Shown piece by piece: positions 22,288 to 41,862 of a DNA stretch of 64,000 nucleotides. Made by a program: the position numbers and the translations under genes. Within the stretch, counting starts at the first letter, position 1, and the number at the start of each line of letters is the position of its first letter. The DNA is from Cololabis saira. Taxonomy: Eukaryota > Chordata > Actinopteri > Beloniformes > Belonidae. Location of the stretch: the NCBI RefSeq assembly GCF_033807715.1, contig NC_084599.1, positions 34,306,750 to 34,370,749 on the forward strand. The letters are read 5' to 3'. Under the pieces are notes generated by a model. That model made no database searches. It was given only the letters and a program-made list of their open reading frames with translations, and was not told the origin of the DNA.

Positions 22288-23608
22288 AACCAGTTAAGAG
22301 TCCAAAAGGTTGGTTTAATATATAATTAAGTACATTGTAAACTTCAAGTCTAATTTGACTTTGACTTTTACCCACTGAAATATATATATAATGCAATAAA
22401 ATAAACATTGAAAGCTAAAACAACATTCTAATTTCACTGAATGTAAAATATTAAAGCAACTGGTTCTTTTGAAACAAATGACACTACTATATATAAGGAA
22501 ATGGCTAGATTGCAAAGGCTGGATTCAAAAAGGCACATCGGGTAAAACAAAGAGAGGAAGAAATCCCTGGTTTATATACAACAGACTTTTGGAATAAAAA
22601 AGTATTATCAATGGTCTTCCAACAATACCAGAGCAGGCATCCTTGCATGCAACCGCTGCAGTTATGGTTCATGTCCTCCAGTAAATTAACAATAATAATA
22701 ATCAAGAATTGCAAGCCAAAACCATCATGCCATTATGGATGTTTTTTTATCCTTTCACCGCCCTAAACAGGAGTCCATATGGTTACAAGAATGCAGGACC
22801 CATTGCATATTATTTCTTTGTAAATATACGTTTGTGTCCAGAAGAAGACTTTTCTACAGACCCTCAAGATGCTCTCAGACCAACTCGTTAGGGAACCGCG
22901 GAGCTCTGTAAAGGACCTACGAGTTCATGGTTGTTTTGGTTGGATTCAGACGACAGGAAAACCGACAGGCCTCATTTGATAGAGGAGATTATGAAATTAC
23001 CTTGTAATCGGTTACAAATCTGCTCAGTAAACCCTTGGCTTCAGTGGCGGTCCATTCCTCCATGTTTCTTCTTTTAACATTTATTTAAAGAGCTGCTTTT
23101 AGTGGGAGTTATATAAAACCAAAACTTGAAGTTTTTATAATGAGTTTTCCAGTTTGACATTAATGTTTTTCAATAAATACCTTTTTTAAAACGTATATAT
23201 ACTTATAATACTCTGTTTTGAGGACCAGTCGTAGTGATGTCAAAGAAAGGTCTGCTGCTAGGGAATCCAAAGTAAAAACAAACAGAAAAAGGAATAAAGG
23301 AGATGTACAGTATGAGCTCAGATCTGCTCGTTCCTCTGGCGTGGGAACAAAAAAATAAATCAAGACCTCCAATAAAAACTATGAAAAAGTTCCTGCTTCC
23401 ATGAGCACCTTGGGTTGACAATGTACCTGTGCTCTAATGGTTGGAAAACAAACTGATTTTTGATTGCACTGAGGTTCCATAAATCGTAAATGGTATCGAT
23501 TGAAGAACCAGAGTTAAGGAGCTTCAGGATGTTATCAAGAGCAGAACATATATTCTCCAGCATCAGCAGATGGTTGAAGGTCCTTCAGGCCCTTCCAGCA
23601 ATTATCTA
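22288..23608. other. Intergenic, nothing recognised
   Basis: No coding signal or terminal-repeat element identified. Confidence 0.35.
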
Positions 23609-23971
23609 CAGGACTGTCTCAGAAAATTAGAATATTGTGATAAAGTCCTTTATTTTCTGTAATGCAAAAATGTCATACATTCTGGATTAATTACAAATCA
23701 ACTGAAATATTGCAAGCCTTTTATTATTTGAATATTGCTGATCATGGCTTACAGCTTAAGAAAACTCAAATATCCTATCTCAAAAAATTAGAATATTCTG
23801 GGAATCTTAATCTTAAACTGTAAACCATAATCAGCTATATTAAAATAATAAAAGGCTTGCAATATTTCAGTTGATTTGTAATGAATCCAGAATGTATGAC
23901 ATTTTTTTTAAATTGCATTACAGAAAATAAAGAACTTTATCACAATATTCTAATTTTCTGAGACAGTCCTG
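23609..23971. mobile_element. Palindromic Tc1/mariner-like MITE
   Basis: 363 bp flanked by TA on both sides. The ends CAGGACTGTCTCAGAAAATT and AATTTTCTGAGACAGTCCTG are perfect inverted repeats and the inverted arms extend over most of the element (AGAATATTGTGATAAAG and on). Sits in the lurap1 intron on the right side of the gap to exon 1. Confidence 0.8.
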
Positions 23972-24310
23972 TAAATGTTTGATACAAATAGCCTGCTGAA
24001 AGCTATTTTGAAAACTCTTGGCCATTATAATCTCTATTTCAATTTAAGCAAGTCTGAATCTTCTCATCTGTGATTCAAAAACACTTGATGCCACAGAAAT
24101 AGTGCATGTCATTAGATCATTTTTCCACTGAGTGGTGCATCATTTCCTGTTATACCGTAGCAATGTAAAACTCATCATCTGATACATGTTTAAATATTCA
24201 CCACAACATTGTTCAGTGGAGAGTAGAGTTGGATCAAATTGTCTGCATCCCCGTGACGGCAGCACTGCGATGACTTCAACATTCCCACGCAGCCTCGACC
24301 AGGATCTTAC

Positions 24311-24523
24311 CATTTCCATCTTCAATTTCCTGATCTTTTCATCCAAACTCTTCATCCCCGTGTCCTTGCTGGAGTCGTGAGGCGGGCCCGGCTTTACGTC
24401 TCCCCGGAGCGATGACGCGTCCTCCCGCATCCACCTGAGCAAACCCTCCGGCGTCTTCCGTCCAATCTTCACTTCTATGTCTTTCAGATCCGGGATGGTC
24501 TCGCCGGCACCGCCTTCATCCAT
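24311..24523 (-). CDS. lurap1: LURAP1-type leucine-rich adaptor, exon 1 only
   Basis: The 71-residue first exon starts at the ATG at 24523 and ends with a GTAAGA donor (24310 downward on the minus strand), phase 0. It reads IPDLKDIEVKIGRKTPEGLL near residues 10-29 and ends LDEKIRKLKMEM. The PDL-D-E-K-GRKTPEGLLR signature is that of LURAP1; LURAP1L has GRKVPESLVR instead. LURAP1 is a cytoplasmic adaptor that links MRCK kinase to MYO18A and promotes NF-kB signalling (family knowledge). The second exon, which should carry the leucine-rich and C-terminal parts, is not seen between 1 and 24310, so it either lies beyond the left edge after a long intron or is lost. The exon is CpG-rich relative to surroundings. 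Confidence 0.8.
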
Positions 24524-25236
24524 TGTTGTTTAAATCGAAAAAGATTTCTTTTTAATAAATAAAAATAAAGAAATTACGTCCTTCTGGCTTGTTTGGAGTA
24601 ATTGCCTGAAAAGCTGCGAGGGTCCCTTCCTATAGGATTGTATGGCATCCTATGCGACTCCTGCGCCAGGAGATGGTCAAAAACACAATTGTGCCTGATT
24701 AAACCAGCAGATTTAATACTTTTTAGTTAGTATTTTTAGCTCTGTTGTCATCTTGCGCAAAACCGACGCACATAAACTGATGATCATCAAGTGAAAGCGG
24801 GTAAAAGAAAATGAAAAAGGTGTTTTTTGTGTCCCTTGGCTCTTGCAGTCCTGAGTCCAGAGTCCAGAGTCCTGTGTCCGTGGCAGCAGCCGGCCAGGCT
24901 GGTGCGTGTTTGGAAGGAGATCCTTATGCTGAAGCTGAAGCTGGAGCTGGTAATGAAGCTGGAGCTGAAGCTGGAGCTGAAATACACTGCGCAGATTCCA
25001 CCTGCATGATGACAGCGAGCAGCAGCAGCCGCAGAGCAGGAGAGGAGGAGACCCGGGACCGACAAGCCGCTCAACATCACCCGCGTCTGCCTCGGGGAGA
25101 ACTTTCAAAATAAAATCGGTAGAATGGAAGTAGCGGCTTTTATTGGTACAACTGCCAAAATAAAATGAAGAAGACCAACGCAAGCTGTCCTCCATGAAGG
25201 AAGTGACAATTAATCGATCTGTACTGAAATGGTACA
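24524..25236 (-). promoter_or_regulatory. Upstream region of lurap1
   Basis: Contains the presumed 5' UTR and promoter of the minus-strand gene. An imperfect hexamer array of GCTGAA/GCTGGA lies at about 24929-24981. Long open frames here on both strands are low-complexity (Ala/Glu or Leu/Gln rich) and I do not call them genes. No clear TATA box was identified. Confidence 0.3.
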
Positions 25237-25332
<96 letters not shown>

Positions 25333-25344
25333 AATAATAATAAT
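25237..25344. repeat. (TTA)n / (TAA)n microsatellite
   Basis: About 30 TTA triplets that switch to ATA/TAA at 25329. Confidence 0.95.
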
Positions 25345-25790
25345 ACATTTTATTTGTATAGCACTTTTTCTAGGTACTCAAAGACGCTTTACATTAGACA
25401 AAATTATAAAAGCAGTACACTCAAAGACACTAGACACTTTACAATAAAATCATAAAAGCAGTACACATAGGAAAATTACATGACAGAGGACAGTACATGA
25501 GGACACGACACGGCACATTAATCACACATTAAAAGCAGTTCTGTAAAGGTGAGTTTTGAGATGGGATTTGAATATTGGGAGGTCTGTACAGTCACGGATG
25601 TGTTTGGGAGGGAGTTCCAGAGGGAGGGAGCAGCGATGAGAAGGCTCTGTCACCCCAGTTCTGGTTGTATTGTGTTGAACGCACTTGAAAAATCAAAAAA
25701 CATAATCCTCACTACAGCATCCAAGGTGTCAAGATGAGCGTAGACCCTCTGGAGCAGGTAGATGAGATCATATATTGATATAAAATAAAA
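25345..25790 (-). mobile_element. Decayed, internally deleted LINE (Rex1/L2-like)
   Basis: On the minus strand, 25770-25655 encodes LLQRVYAHLDTLDAVVRIMF then FDFSSAFNTIQPEL, a reverse-transcriptase segment typical of Rex1-type LINEs. It joins directly to a C-terminal segment containing APSLWNSLP (about 25625-25600) in a broken frame, then a 3' end with AGTGCTATACAAATAAAATG. The central RT domain is missing, so this is an inactive deletion product. Also flanked by the microsatellite at 25237. Confidence 0.65.
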
Positions 25791-27709
25791 TACACTGATA
25801 CAAAATAGAAAGAAAAACACATGAATACATTTGGGGGATAAAAAGAAAGCATTTTTGTGCATTCAGTGGCCTTTCAGATGGTCAATAAATCTATTTAGAT
25901 ATTAGCCGGATCTGGAACAACTCATATTTGGGCTGGCATTTTAAACCTAATCCTACAAATGAAAACAAATCCTCATAGTGTTACAGGTGAAGCCAGAGAT
26001 GACCGCTACATATTACACCTCCTTTTCTCAGGCACAGCAGAAAATAGTTTTTCCTTTCTTTCTAAGATGTTTTAGCTTCACTTGTGCAGGGCACTTCTGT
26101 TTTGATGTGAGATGATAAAACCTTGGACACATTTAACATATACAAGAAGTTTACTAGCCACTTTTAAACTTCTATTATATCCCCAGGAGATCTAAGAAGA
26201 CTGTAAATCTGTATATAGTACATGTCTGTGGTACCAAATGCAGTTATATCATTCTTAACAAGCAGACTTGCACCTCAACTTATGTTTTTCCAGGCCTTTT
26301 CAGAGTCCAGCCAGACTTTTCCATCCCCAGACTGGACCTCTCCATGTTGAACTGTGGCAGAGGGAATGCATCAAGTTAAAACTATGCAGTTACGAGACTG
26401 GTGAAGTGTCTACCTGGCAAAGTTTTGAAGTAAAACGAGCTCAAGAGGTGCTGTCATCATTGGAGGCACACATGTTGAACAATGCTCTTATAAGGACTTA
26501 CTGGTAGATTTACTCTGCTGTTCTTCACAGAGAATCTTGCATTGTTACTTAAAGTGTCCTTGTCAACTAGTTAAACCAATAAGAGTCTCTTTGGGCTTCA
26601 GTCTCCACTCAGGAAGAGTCTCTGGAGAGCTGAAGTGATGCTTTCACTATGCAAACTGAGTCTCGCAGCCAGCGTGAAGCTGACTGCTACCAACAGCAGT
26701 GAAGTGACTTATAAACACAGGGATTTTCTAATGTAAGTGCCAAATCAATCTAGGAGTCTATGTCAGGGAAATAATGGGAATCTCTACTTAAGAGGGGGGT
26801 AGGAAAACAATGAACAACCACAGCTTAAAATCTGGGTTCAAAAGAGGAAGTGGCTTGGGGCTGGCTCCTTGTTTCCAAGCACGAGGCTTGAATACCAAAA
26901 AGGCTACTTTTCTTGTTTTGGGGGTGAGATCATACAGTTATTTTTGTTTCATTCAATCTGAGTTCTTTGAATCTGTTCTGCACCCAGGGTGAAGGATGAG
27001 CACAGCTCAGCTTGGCTGGGTCACACAGGAAGGTATAAACTCTGGGTTAGGGAGGTTTTCCATTGATCCTGTGATCCTTTGTTTTCAGGGTCACATATTC
27101 GACGGCCACCAAATTTACCACCAGAGCATTTACAACTGTCTAGTTTTTTTATTGGGATACATTTAAGTTCTAGACGGGGTGGGAAAAAAATACTCAGATA
27201 TACTCAAAATACTCAAATAGACACAGCAGCCTAAATTATTATGATCTTCAAAACAGTTATTTCAGATGAAAATTTTGTATTTTAATCTTCCACCATTAAA
27301 AAATCACTAAATCTATTGATTTTTTTGATTTTTTTTATTTCCAATAGTGGAAAATTAACTCGAAAAACATGAAGTTAAAACCTTGGTATTGTTTACTTTG
27401 AAAATTGGTCGGATGAAAGTTTCATACAAAAAATAAATTAGAAAAGGTAAGTTCTTCTTTAATGTGTAAACTGCAAAAAATAATTTCTAAAAAAGTTTAA
27501 AAAGAACAAGGATTTGAAGACTATTTTGTTGGTTTTAAGACTGCTTGTCGAGAAAAATGTTCTCTCCCATTGGCAAGATATTGTTGCCTAGTTTTGACGA
27601 GCTTCATGAATATTAGACTCATTTCTAAAGAAGCTCTTTTTGCATTGTAGCTAATTCAGCCATCTCATCGTTTTAAGGAAGAAAATTGAGGATCCGGTGG
27701 GAGAAGGTC
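25791..27709. other. Intergenic, nothing recognised
   Basis: No recognised exon. A possible small MITE with AACTGCAAAAA and TTTTTGCA ends lies at about 27466-27655. Confidence 0.35.
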
Positions 27710-27725
27710 AAGAAGAATAAAACGG

Positions 27726-28017
27726 TTGCTGAACTCTGGGAACCATATATGAACATTATGACAGATGAAAGTGCAAGATTTGCCTGAAAATAACTTGTAA
27801 ATATTGTGGAAAATGTCTCTTTTTTTTAAATTTCTGTTTAATTTATTTATTTTATTTATTTTATTTTTCCTCCCTGATTGGTTAATTCAATATATTATTT
27901 ATATTTCAATTGCAAATGGTGCAAGCTAAGTGTATGTGTGTCTACTGTATGTAATGTATGTGTAAATGTTGTATGTCTGAAAAACTAAAAAATGACAATA
28001 AACATATTGTGAAAAAA
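27726..28017 (+). mobile_element. 5'-truncated L1-like LINE with poly-A
   Basis: Flanked by an exact 16-bp duplication AAGAAGAATAAAACGG (27710-27725 and 28018-28033). It begins with the end of an ORF (AELWEPYMNIMTDESARFA then stop at about 27787), continues with a 3' UTR and ends TGACAATAAACATATTG plus a poly-A run. Long duplication, 5' truncation and poly-A are hallmarks of L1-type target-primed insertion. Confidence 0.75.
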
Positions 28018-28033
28018 AAGAAGAATAAAACGG

Positions 28034-30408
28034 GGATGGACATTCTCCAAAATCAGAGATACCTAGTAGATAAAAGCTGTCTTGGTTTATCTATTTAGGT
28101 GGTGTTTAATTAGTCTTTGTCATATCCCTTTAACAAGCCAGATGAGATGAAAAAAGATTTAAAAAAAATACCTACAATTGAAGCAGGTTAACAAGGGTTT
28201 AGTTTAAAACCAAAATAACTTTGAACAGTGTGGGACATGTCTTCTAATCTCACATTAGTTGGGAAGAAACTGTAAAGGGATTATTAGGGGTCTTTATAAT
28301 ACCTTTTTAGCTGCTGGAATGTATAATTTGTCCTTTTTTGAATGTGATCAAGTGCAAGGGAAAGCTGTTGCAATTCTGTCTCTGGCATTAAGAGCTTCCA
28401 GTTACACAAACAGGCATCACTGATGATTATGTTACCATGCAACCAGTTCAGTAACCACGAAGACCGCCATGGCAACAGTTGTTGAAGTAGAAAATGTTCT
28501 GATTTATGCACACCCACATGGTGAGGCAGATCTACTGTATCAAGTTCACATTATGCAACAAATACTGATGTAAAATGGATCTACTTGGGTTTCAGAGGCT
28601 GCAGGACCACTCAAACCTGACCCGAGCGTTTGTCGTGGGTGTGTGCGTTTGTGTTTACATGTAGAGGATGTTGCTGCAGGTGATTTTGTTTCCACTCACA
28701 GCAAAACCTGCATGTTTGGTATGTAGGTTGCTGCACTTGCTGACCTGTATGTTCCTGCCATGTACTTCCTATTTCCTAAAGGTTGTGTCAGTTTGAAAAC
28801 ACTTTGTTCACACCAAGCCCATTATTGTAATATATGGAGAGTTTAATTTAGACCTATAACAGAGATTTACATACAGCCCGACTCAAACCTCTTGAAAATG
28901 AGTCCTGTCATACTACGTTTAGACTGTTGCCGTCGAAGCATGAGATCTGTTTGCTTATCTGCATAAATAAAATACATAAATAAAATTGACTTGACTTATC
29001 TGCGAACGAAATGCACCTCTTTCACAAATTTGATCCAGAAAATCTCCCATTTAGATACTTTTGGTTCATTTAATGCTTTCTTTTGGCGTGTTTAGCATTC
29101 ATGAAAAAGTTTACCTCATCATAGTATGCTGAAATGAAAAAGGAGGAATTAATAAAATATTTTTGGTCAATAAAATCTTGACTAGGTAGAACACCAATTT
29201 GACAGAAAATGGTGATACAGCACAACTTTATTTATTATTCAAATATGCATTGATGAGAAAATATTTGCATTTTTTTTGGTAACATTTAGGCATGAAACTT
29301 TAAACAGATCTTTACAACATGGAAATCATGGAGAGCAGTAGAAATTAATTTTCCCACGACTACAACTGACCATCGAGTGTCATCCCGTCTGCAAATGAAA
29401 ACCAACGGGGTTCAGGACCCGCCTGCACCAAATGAAATGCTTTAATTAAAGTCATGGGCGACATGACAGAAGTGAAATCGTTTACCACAATTTTCTGTGG
29501 TTTGTTTATCACATTTGTCTCTGACCCGCCCTGTGAGGGAGCAGCGACTTGACCAGGGTGCACCCCTTCTTCTCAAAGACTTACAGCTGGTGTAGTCAGT
29601 GAAGAAGAGCTGAACTTCTTCAATTCAACTATTCCAAATATTTGTTAAAGTGCTTTGTTGGCATCTCATCATAAAATGTTTTTTTTATATTATGGCTATG
29701 GTTTATTTATGGTAAGAAAAGTCCTATCAGTACTTTTTAAAAATGTTTTAGCTTAATCTATTACCATTAATGAGCCAGATCCTTTGCTGTGTTTCACGTC
29801 ATTTCACACAAAACCTGATGCGTTACATTCTCTCTGCGCCGGCTGCAGCCACGGGGAAAACTGGTGGTGTTGAATGATTATTAGGAGACCTGAACGTAGA
29901 CATGCATGAGGCAGGTGGGTGGGAACCAGAAAACGTCTATAAAGATGCGGTGGCTTCAGGAAATCCAATAAAGTGCCAACATAAACTCAAACAATATCCT
30001 GAAAGCACCTAAGAAAACAGACTGACAGGGCAGTGAAACTAAACTGACAGCAAAGACAAACATCTAAAATAACAGAAAGAGAAGGATTGTAGATGCAGAG
30101 GATGATAACAGGTGAAGAACTAAAGAACAACTAAAACAAAGAAACAAAATGCTTTTGGAAAGATCACTTAAAACATAAAAAATCTGAATTAGTTTCTGAG
30201 CTAAAATAGAGAACACAAAGTTAGCTCAGCTGACATTTTCACTTAGTCAGTACCTCACGTTAGCAGTCACCTCTAGTCACTCCCAAGTCAAACCTGTTCA
30301 ACCTGCCTGCGGCTGGAAGACTCACGGAAGGTGACACAGAGGGAGATAACGTGTTTGGCATTTTTAGTCTAACCGTAAACCAAGTGGAAGAGGTTTCCTA
30401 CGAAGACC
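28034..30408. other. Intergenic upstream of ttc22, nothing recognised
   Basis: No recognised exon or complete repeat. The ttc22 promoter must lie near the 3' end of this stretch; no TATA box is obvious. Confidence 0.35.
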
Positions 30409-37779
<7,371 letters not shown>

Positions 37780-37786
37780 AGCAACA

Positions 37787-37922
37787 ATGCCTGCGATGGA
37801 CTGGCGACTTGTCCAGGGTGTACCGCTGACTCTCACCCATTGGAGTGTAGGTGCTGGGATGTGCTGCAGGAAATCCCCACAACCCTGAGGTGAAGAAGCA
37901 GCTAGATAATGGATGGACGGAC
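37787..37922 (+). mobile_element. SINE/LINE relic in the ttc22 3' UTR
   Basis: GCGATGGACTGGCGACTTGT and CCAGGGTGTACC followed by a TAATGGATGGACGGA tail, a widespread fish retroposon 3' end. It begins 8 nt after the ttc22 stop, so the 3' UTR is largely retroposon-derived. Confidence 0.6.
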
Positions 37923-38098
37923 AATGAAACAATGTGATTTTTAAAAGATACACAGAAATATTAAAGCACACCAGATAAAGAGTGATTTAAACATGTTTTC
38001 ACACCATTTCACAGATTTCAGTGACCATTTGCTTTCTATTATTTTTCTATTACAGAGTAGAGTTTAGAAATATGTGTACCTGTATGTACTAATGTGAA

Positions 38099-38104
38099 AA
38101 TAAA
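38099..38104 (+). terminator. Polyadenylation signal of ttc22
   Basis: AATAAA, 320 nt after the stop, followed by a T/GT-rich stretch (TTGTTGGTATCTTC and TTTTGTTC). Confidence 0.6.
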
Positions 38105-38216
38105 AATTGTTGGTATCTTCTTTTGTTCTTTTTTCCATAGTGACCATATTTAACTGCCTCTCAGAGTATCCTTCAGCCGTATGTGTAGTTTCCATCAGGA
38201 GTAGTCCTGCTCCTGT

Positions 38217-39120
38217 TTTATTTATTTATTTAAAGGACAATGTGCAGGTACATTAAAAAGATGGCTGCACCAGAATTAGCCACAAGCTCATTTCCATCTG
38301 TAGTTCTTGACAAACATAGATAGTACACATTAGGGTTTACAATAATGACAGTATTCAAATGCAAATACAAGAAACAGACTTACTGTACAATGTCATGAAA
38401 CCACAATAAAAAGTTAACATTTAAAGCACTTAGTGCAAGTAGAAAATACAGACTGATTAAAATAACATAGATTAGACTAATTGAACATAAAATAAGGTTG
38501 GGTCAAGATAAATAAATCAGAAAATCCAACAGCCACTTTTTGACGGCCCTAGAAAAACTATGGAAGTCAGCCATGTTCATTAGATTGTTCGGGAGCCCAT
38601 TCCATTCCTTAATAGCTTTAAATGAAAAAGCTGATTGAGAAAAGGCGTACTTCCTTATTGGATCATTGCACTCACCCCTGGAGACAGATCTTAGCACTCT
38701 ACTGGTAGATTGAAAGCGTGGTTGAACATTGGCCTTTAGGGGGGGTGGGGCAGCATCGTGCAGGATTTTGTGTACCAGGCGGATATTGGAGTACCTGATT
38801 AAATTATCAAAGCTTAAAATTTTAAGTTTTAACAATATGTTGCAATGATGGAAACATTGTGGTTTTCTATCAAGAATTGTCAAAGCATGATTGTGCAAAG
38901 ATCTAAGAGGGTTTAAAACTGATGATCTGGCCTGAGACCATGAAGACAAACAGTAAAAAAAATATGGGATAAAATCATGGCATTAAAATAGGATTTAGCT
39001 GCTGCTAAGGATAGGGAGTTCCTAATATGACGGAAGTTGGCAATACATTTTTTTTTCATTTTTTCATTGTGCCAGTAACGGCATTCCACCTCTCTGGGAG
39101 AAGGTCCTACTACCGATGAC
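38217..39120 (-). mobile_element. 5'-truncated LINE, frameshifted
   Basis: On the minus strand two overlapping frames encode the end of a LINE ORF: IRNSLSLAAAKSYFNAMILS then, after a frameshift near 38945, SWSQARSSVLNPLRSLHNHA, through ILDRKPQCFHHCNILLKLKI, to AIKEWNGLPNNLMNMADF near the stop. The 3' end has a (TAAA)n tail at about 38217-38233. RT core absent, so inactive. Confidence 0.7.
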
Positions 39121-39139
39121 CAGCAGGGGGCAGTATAAA

Positions 39140-40895
39140 GCACAAAGATGTGACCTTGTCATGCAACATTCAGATTTTGGTGTAAAAACGACTAAAAACT
39201 AACTTAAGATTTGCAATATAAGTGTAAGATATATTTAAAGGTGGTTACAAATTGAATTTTGATGTGGAAAAAAAAACTGCATATCCAAGGGGAAATGTGG
39301 ACCATGACTGTTGTATCCAGGACTTGAAGAACTAAAGTTCTGGTGTCTGCAAAGGTTGGACAAGCTGTTTCAATACGTCTATGCATCTGTTTTTATGGAG
39401 CTTTAAGGGCAACATATCTCCATCTCCAGGCCTGCCTGTTGATTTCTTTTACAATTTTTTAGCACGGTAGATAATTTCCATAACAGCAAAAGCATTACAT
39501 GTGAGTCCCTTATCTGAGACAAAAGGAAGAAACTGACAACTAAAGACAATAAAAAATATAGAAAAGAAAAACCCCCTTTTAAGTCACCTTTATTCTAAAA
39601 TATTCAACTTTGCAGCATAAGTATTTACATATTCACACCCTGGTTCAAAAATCAGTGTTGGTCTTAATGGCTATATTTCACATCCATGACATCTGTATGG
39701 AGCGGAATTTTATATGTAGGCCTACATCATTAGTTAAATTATCTAATTACCTTTTTAATCTATTTTATTTTGAGTGACATCATTATTTTCAGTCCACACC
39801 AACGGCTAGTATTTTTTCCATCATCCCTAGATTTTTGCAAACCCCTGATATGAAAAGAAATCCTGTGATGGAAACAGCTCTAATTAAAAAAAAAACTCTC
39901 CCAAATATCGTAAAAGCCTTTTTATGCTTCCAGGAGGTTTTTCTGGTGAGTCGATAATCTACTTTATAAGTGTAATACAGGCAGCCCTGGATGTGATGTA
40001 GCCGGTTAATTTAAAGTCATCAAATTGTTGTTTTAGTCATCTTTAATACGATGTACTGTAGTTGTGCTAACACTATTCAATCAATATGCATTATATTAGG
40101 ATTTGACTTTGAATAATCATTCGACTGATCATCCACTGCAGAATGAGATACGGAGAGTTATGAGAATTAAGCTTAGGTGAAAAATACAGTTCAATGGAAA
40201 CACAGATCCCCTGCAGCGCAGCCTTTATGAGATTCGATTTTCTTTTGCGCAGAATTGTAATGGAAACTGTTAATAAAGACCTAACTGAGTATAATCAATC
40301 TTATTTTAAAGATTATATCTCTTTTTGTTCCGTTCGTGGCATTAACTAGGCTCTGGGTTGGTCTGGAAGGGTCTGAGGACTTAGTGAAGCAGCTGGCAGC
40401 ATCTCTCTCCGCCGTAGCTGAAGGCTGCTATCTGGGCTAAAGGACGGCTGCAGAGCTCAGGGCTGCAGCATCCAGCTCTTGTGCCCTTTTCCCTGAATAA
40501 CCTGGATAAACCTGCTGCTCCGGTTGAGCCACCCTCCAGGTTGACCTTTTGATTTCACCAACTTTACCCCAACCATTTCCCTTTTCACCTCCAGCAGTCA
40601 TGAATAAGGTCCCGGAAAAGGCTTCAAACTGACTCTTCAGATAACCTATGAGTGACATCACACAGGGTTTGTTTAGTCTACAGCAGCGTTTCTCACTTCC
40701 AGTCCTCAAGTACCACTCCCTTGCATGTTTGAGGTGTGCTCTTTCCAACACACCTGATTCACATCTCTTTCACTTGTCATCAAGGTTTGTCAACAACACT
40801 GTAATTTGAGTCCAGTGCGCTGGGGCAGGGAAACATCTGAATCATGCAAGTGGTACTTTAAACTGGAACTGAGAAACGCTGGACTGCAATTAAAA

Positions 40896-40898
<3 letters not shown>
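39140..40898. other. Intergenic, nothing recognised
   Basis: No convincing exon or bounded repeat. Confidence 0.35.

Positions 40899-40975
<77 letters not shown>
40899..40975. repeat. (TA)n microsatellite
   Basis: About 38 uninterrupted TA dinucleotides. Confidence 0.98.
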
Positions 40976-40980
<5 letters not shown>

Positions 40981-41336
40981 TTATACCGGTATATATATTT
41001 GCACAGGCCGAAATAGTTTTAAACTTTTGGAAAAGAGGAAGCATTGATGCCAGTCTACTGTATGTACAGTGTGTTGTCTAATTGCACTGGGAAGCATAGC
41101 CTATGTGATAAACAATTACGGCTAAGGACATTTCAGCTCGAGCATGTTACTCCTCTAAATTGTCAGTGGAAGTGAATGGTAGCGCCGCCGGGTGTTTGTC
41201 TTACCTTTGTGCAGCCCGGTTAGGATGACCTGAGCAGGGTGTGCCCCATATCCTGCCCGGTGACTTCTTTAGGTGTTTGAATTAAGTCAGTGAGGCCAGC
41301 TGATTTCAAACAGAGAGAGCAGTGTGCTCATATCTA

Positions 41337-41862
41337 TGACGGAGTATTAGGGCCAAACTAAGACAAAAAAAAAAAAAATGGAAATTACGTGAATAAAGTC
41401 GTAAAATTACGAGAATAAAGTCGTAAAATTACGAGAATAAAGTCATAGCCTAATGATACGAGAATAAAGTCGTAATACGAGAAAAAAGTCGTAATATTAC
41501 GACTTTATTCTCGCAACAATATGACTTTATTCTTGTAATTTTACGACTTTATTCTCGTAATATTACAACTTTATTCTCATAATATTATGACTATATTCTC
41601 GCAACATTAGGCTATGACTTTATTCTCGTAATTTTATTACTTTATTCTCGTAATTTTACGACTTTATTCTCATAATATTTCGACTTTATTCTCGCAACAT
41701 TAGGCCATGACTTTATTCTCGTAATTTTACGACTTTATTCTCATAATATTTCGACTTTATTCTCGCAACATTAGGCCATGACTTTATTCTCGTAATATTA
41801 CGACTTTATTCTCGTAATTTCCAATTTTCTTTTTGTCTTAGTTTGGCCCTAATACTCCGTCG
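41337..41862. mobile_element. Satellite-cored MITE, GAGTATTAGGGCCAAAC ends
   Basis: 526 bp flanked by TA. The inverted ends read TGACGGAGTATTAGGGCCAA and TTGGCCCTAATACTCCGTCG. The core is a run of about 20-22-bp units (ACGAGAATAAAGTCGTAA and its inverse TTACGACTTTATTCTCGT), direct on the left and inverted on the right, so the whole element can fold on itself. No coding sequence. Related ends occur at 51805-52243. Confidence 0.8.

Noticed and set aside
24713..25195. Long open frames on both strands upstream of lurap1
   Set aside because: They are caused by the GCTGAA/GCTGGA hexamer array and lack any family motif or start context.
25229..25447. Frame with a long leucine run
   Set aside because: It is the translation of the TTA microsatellite.
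26268..26507. 79-residue open frame
   Set aside because: Isolated, no motif, and the sequence around it does not look like a gene.
40790..41081. Tyr-Ile repeat frames on both strands
   Set aside because: They are the translation of the TA microsatellite.
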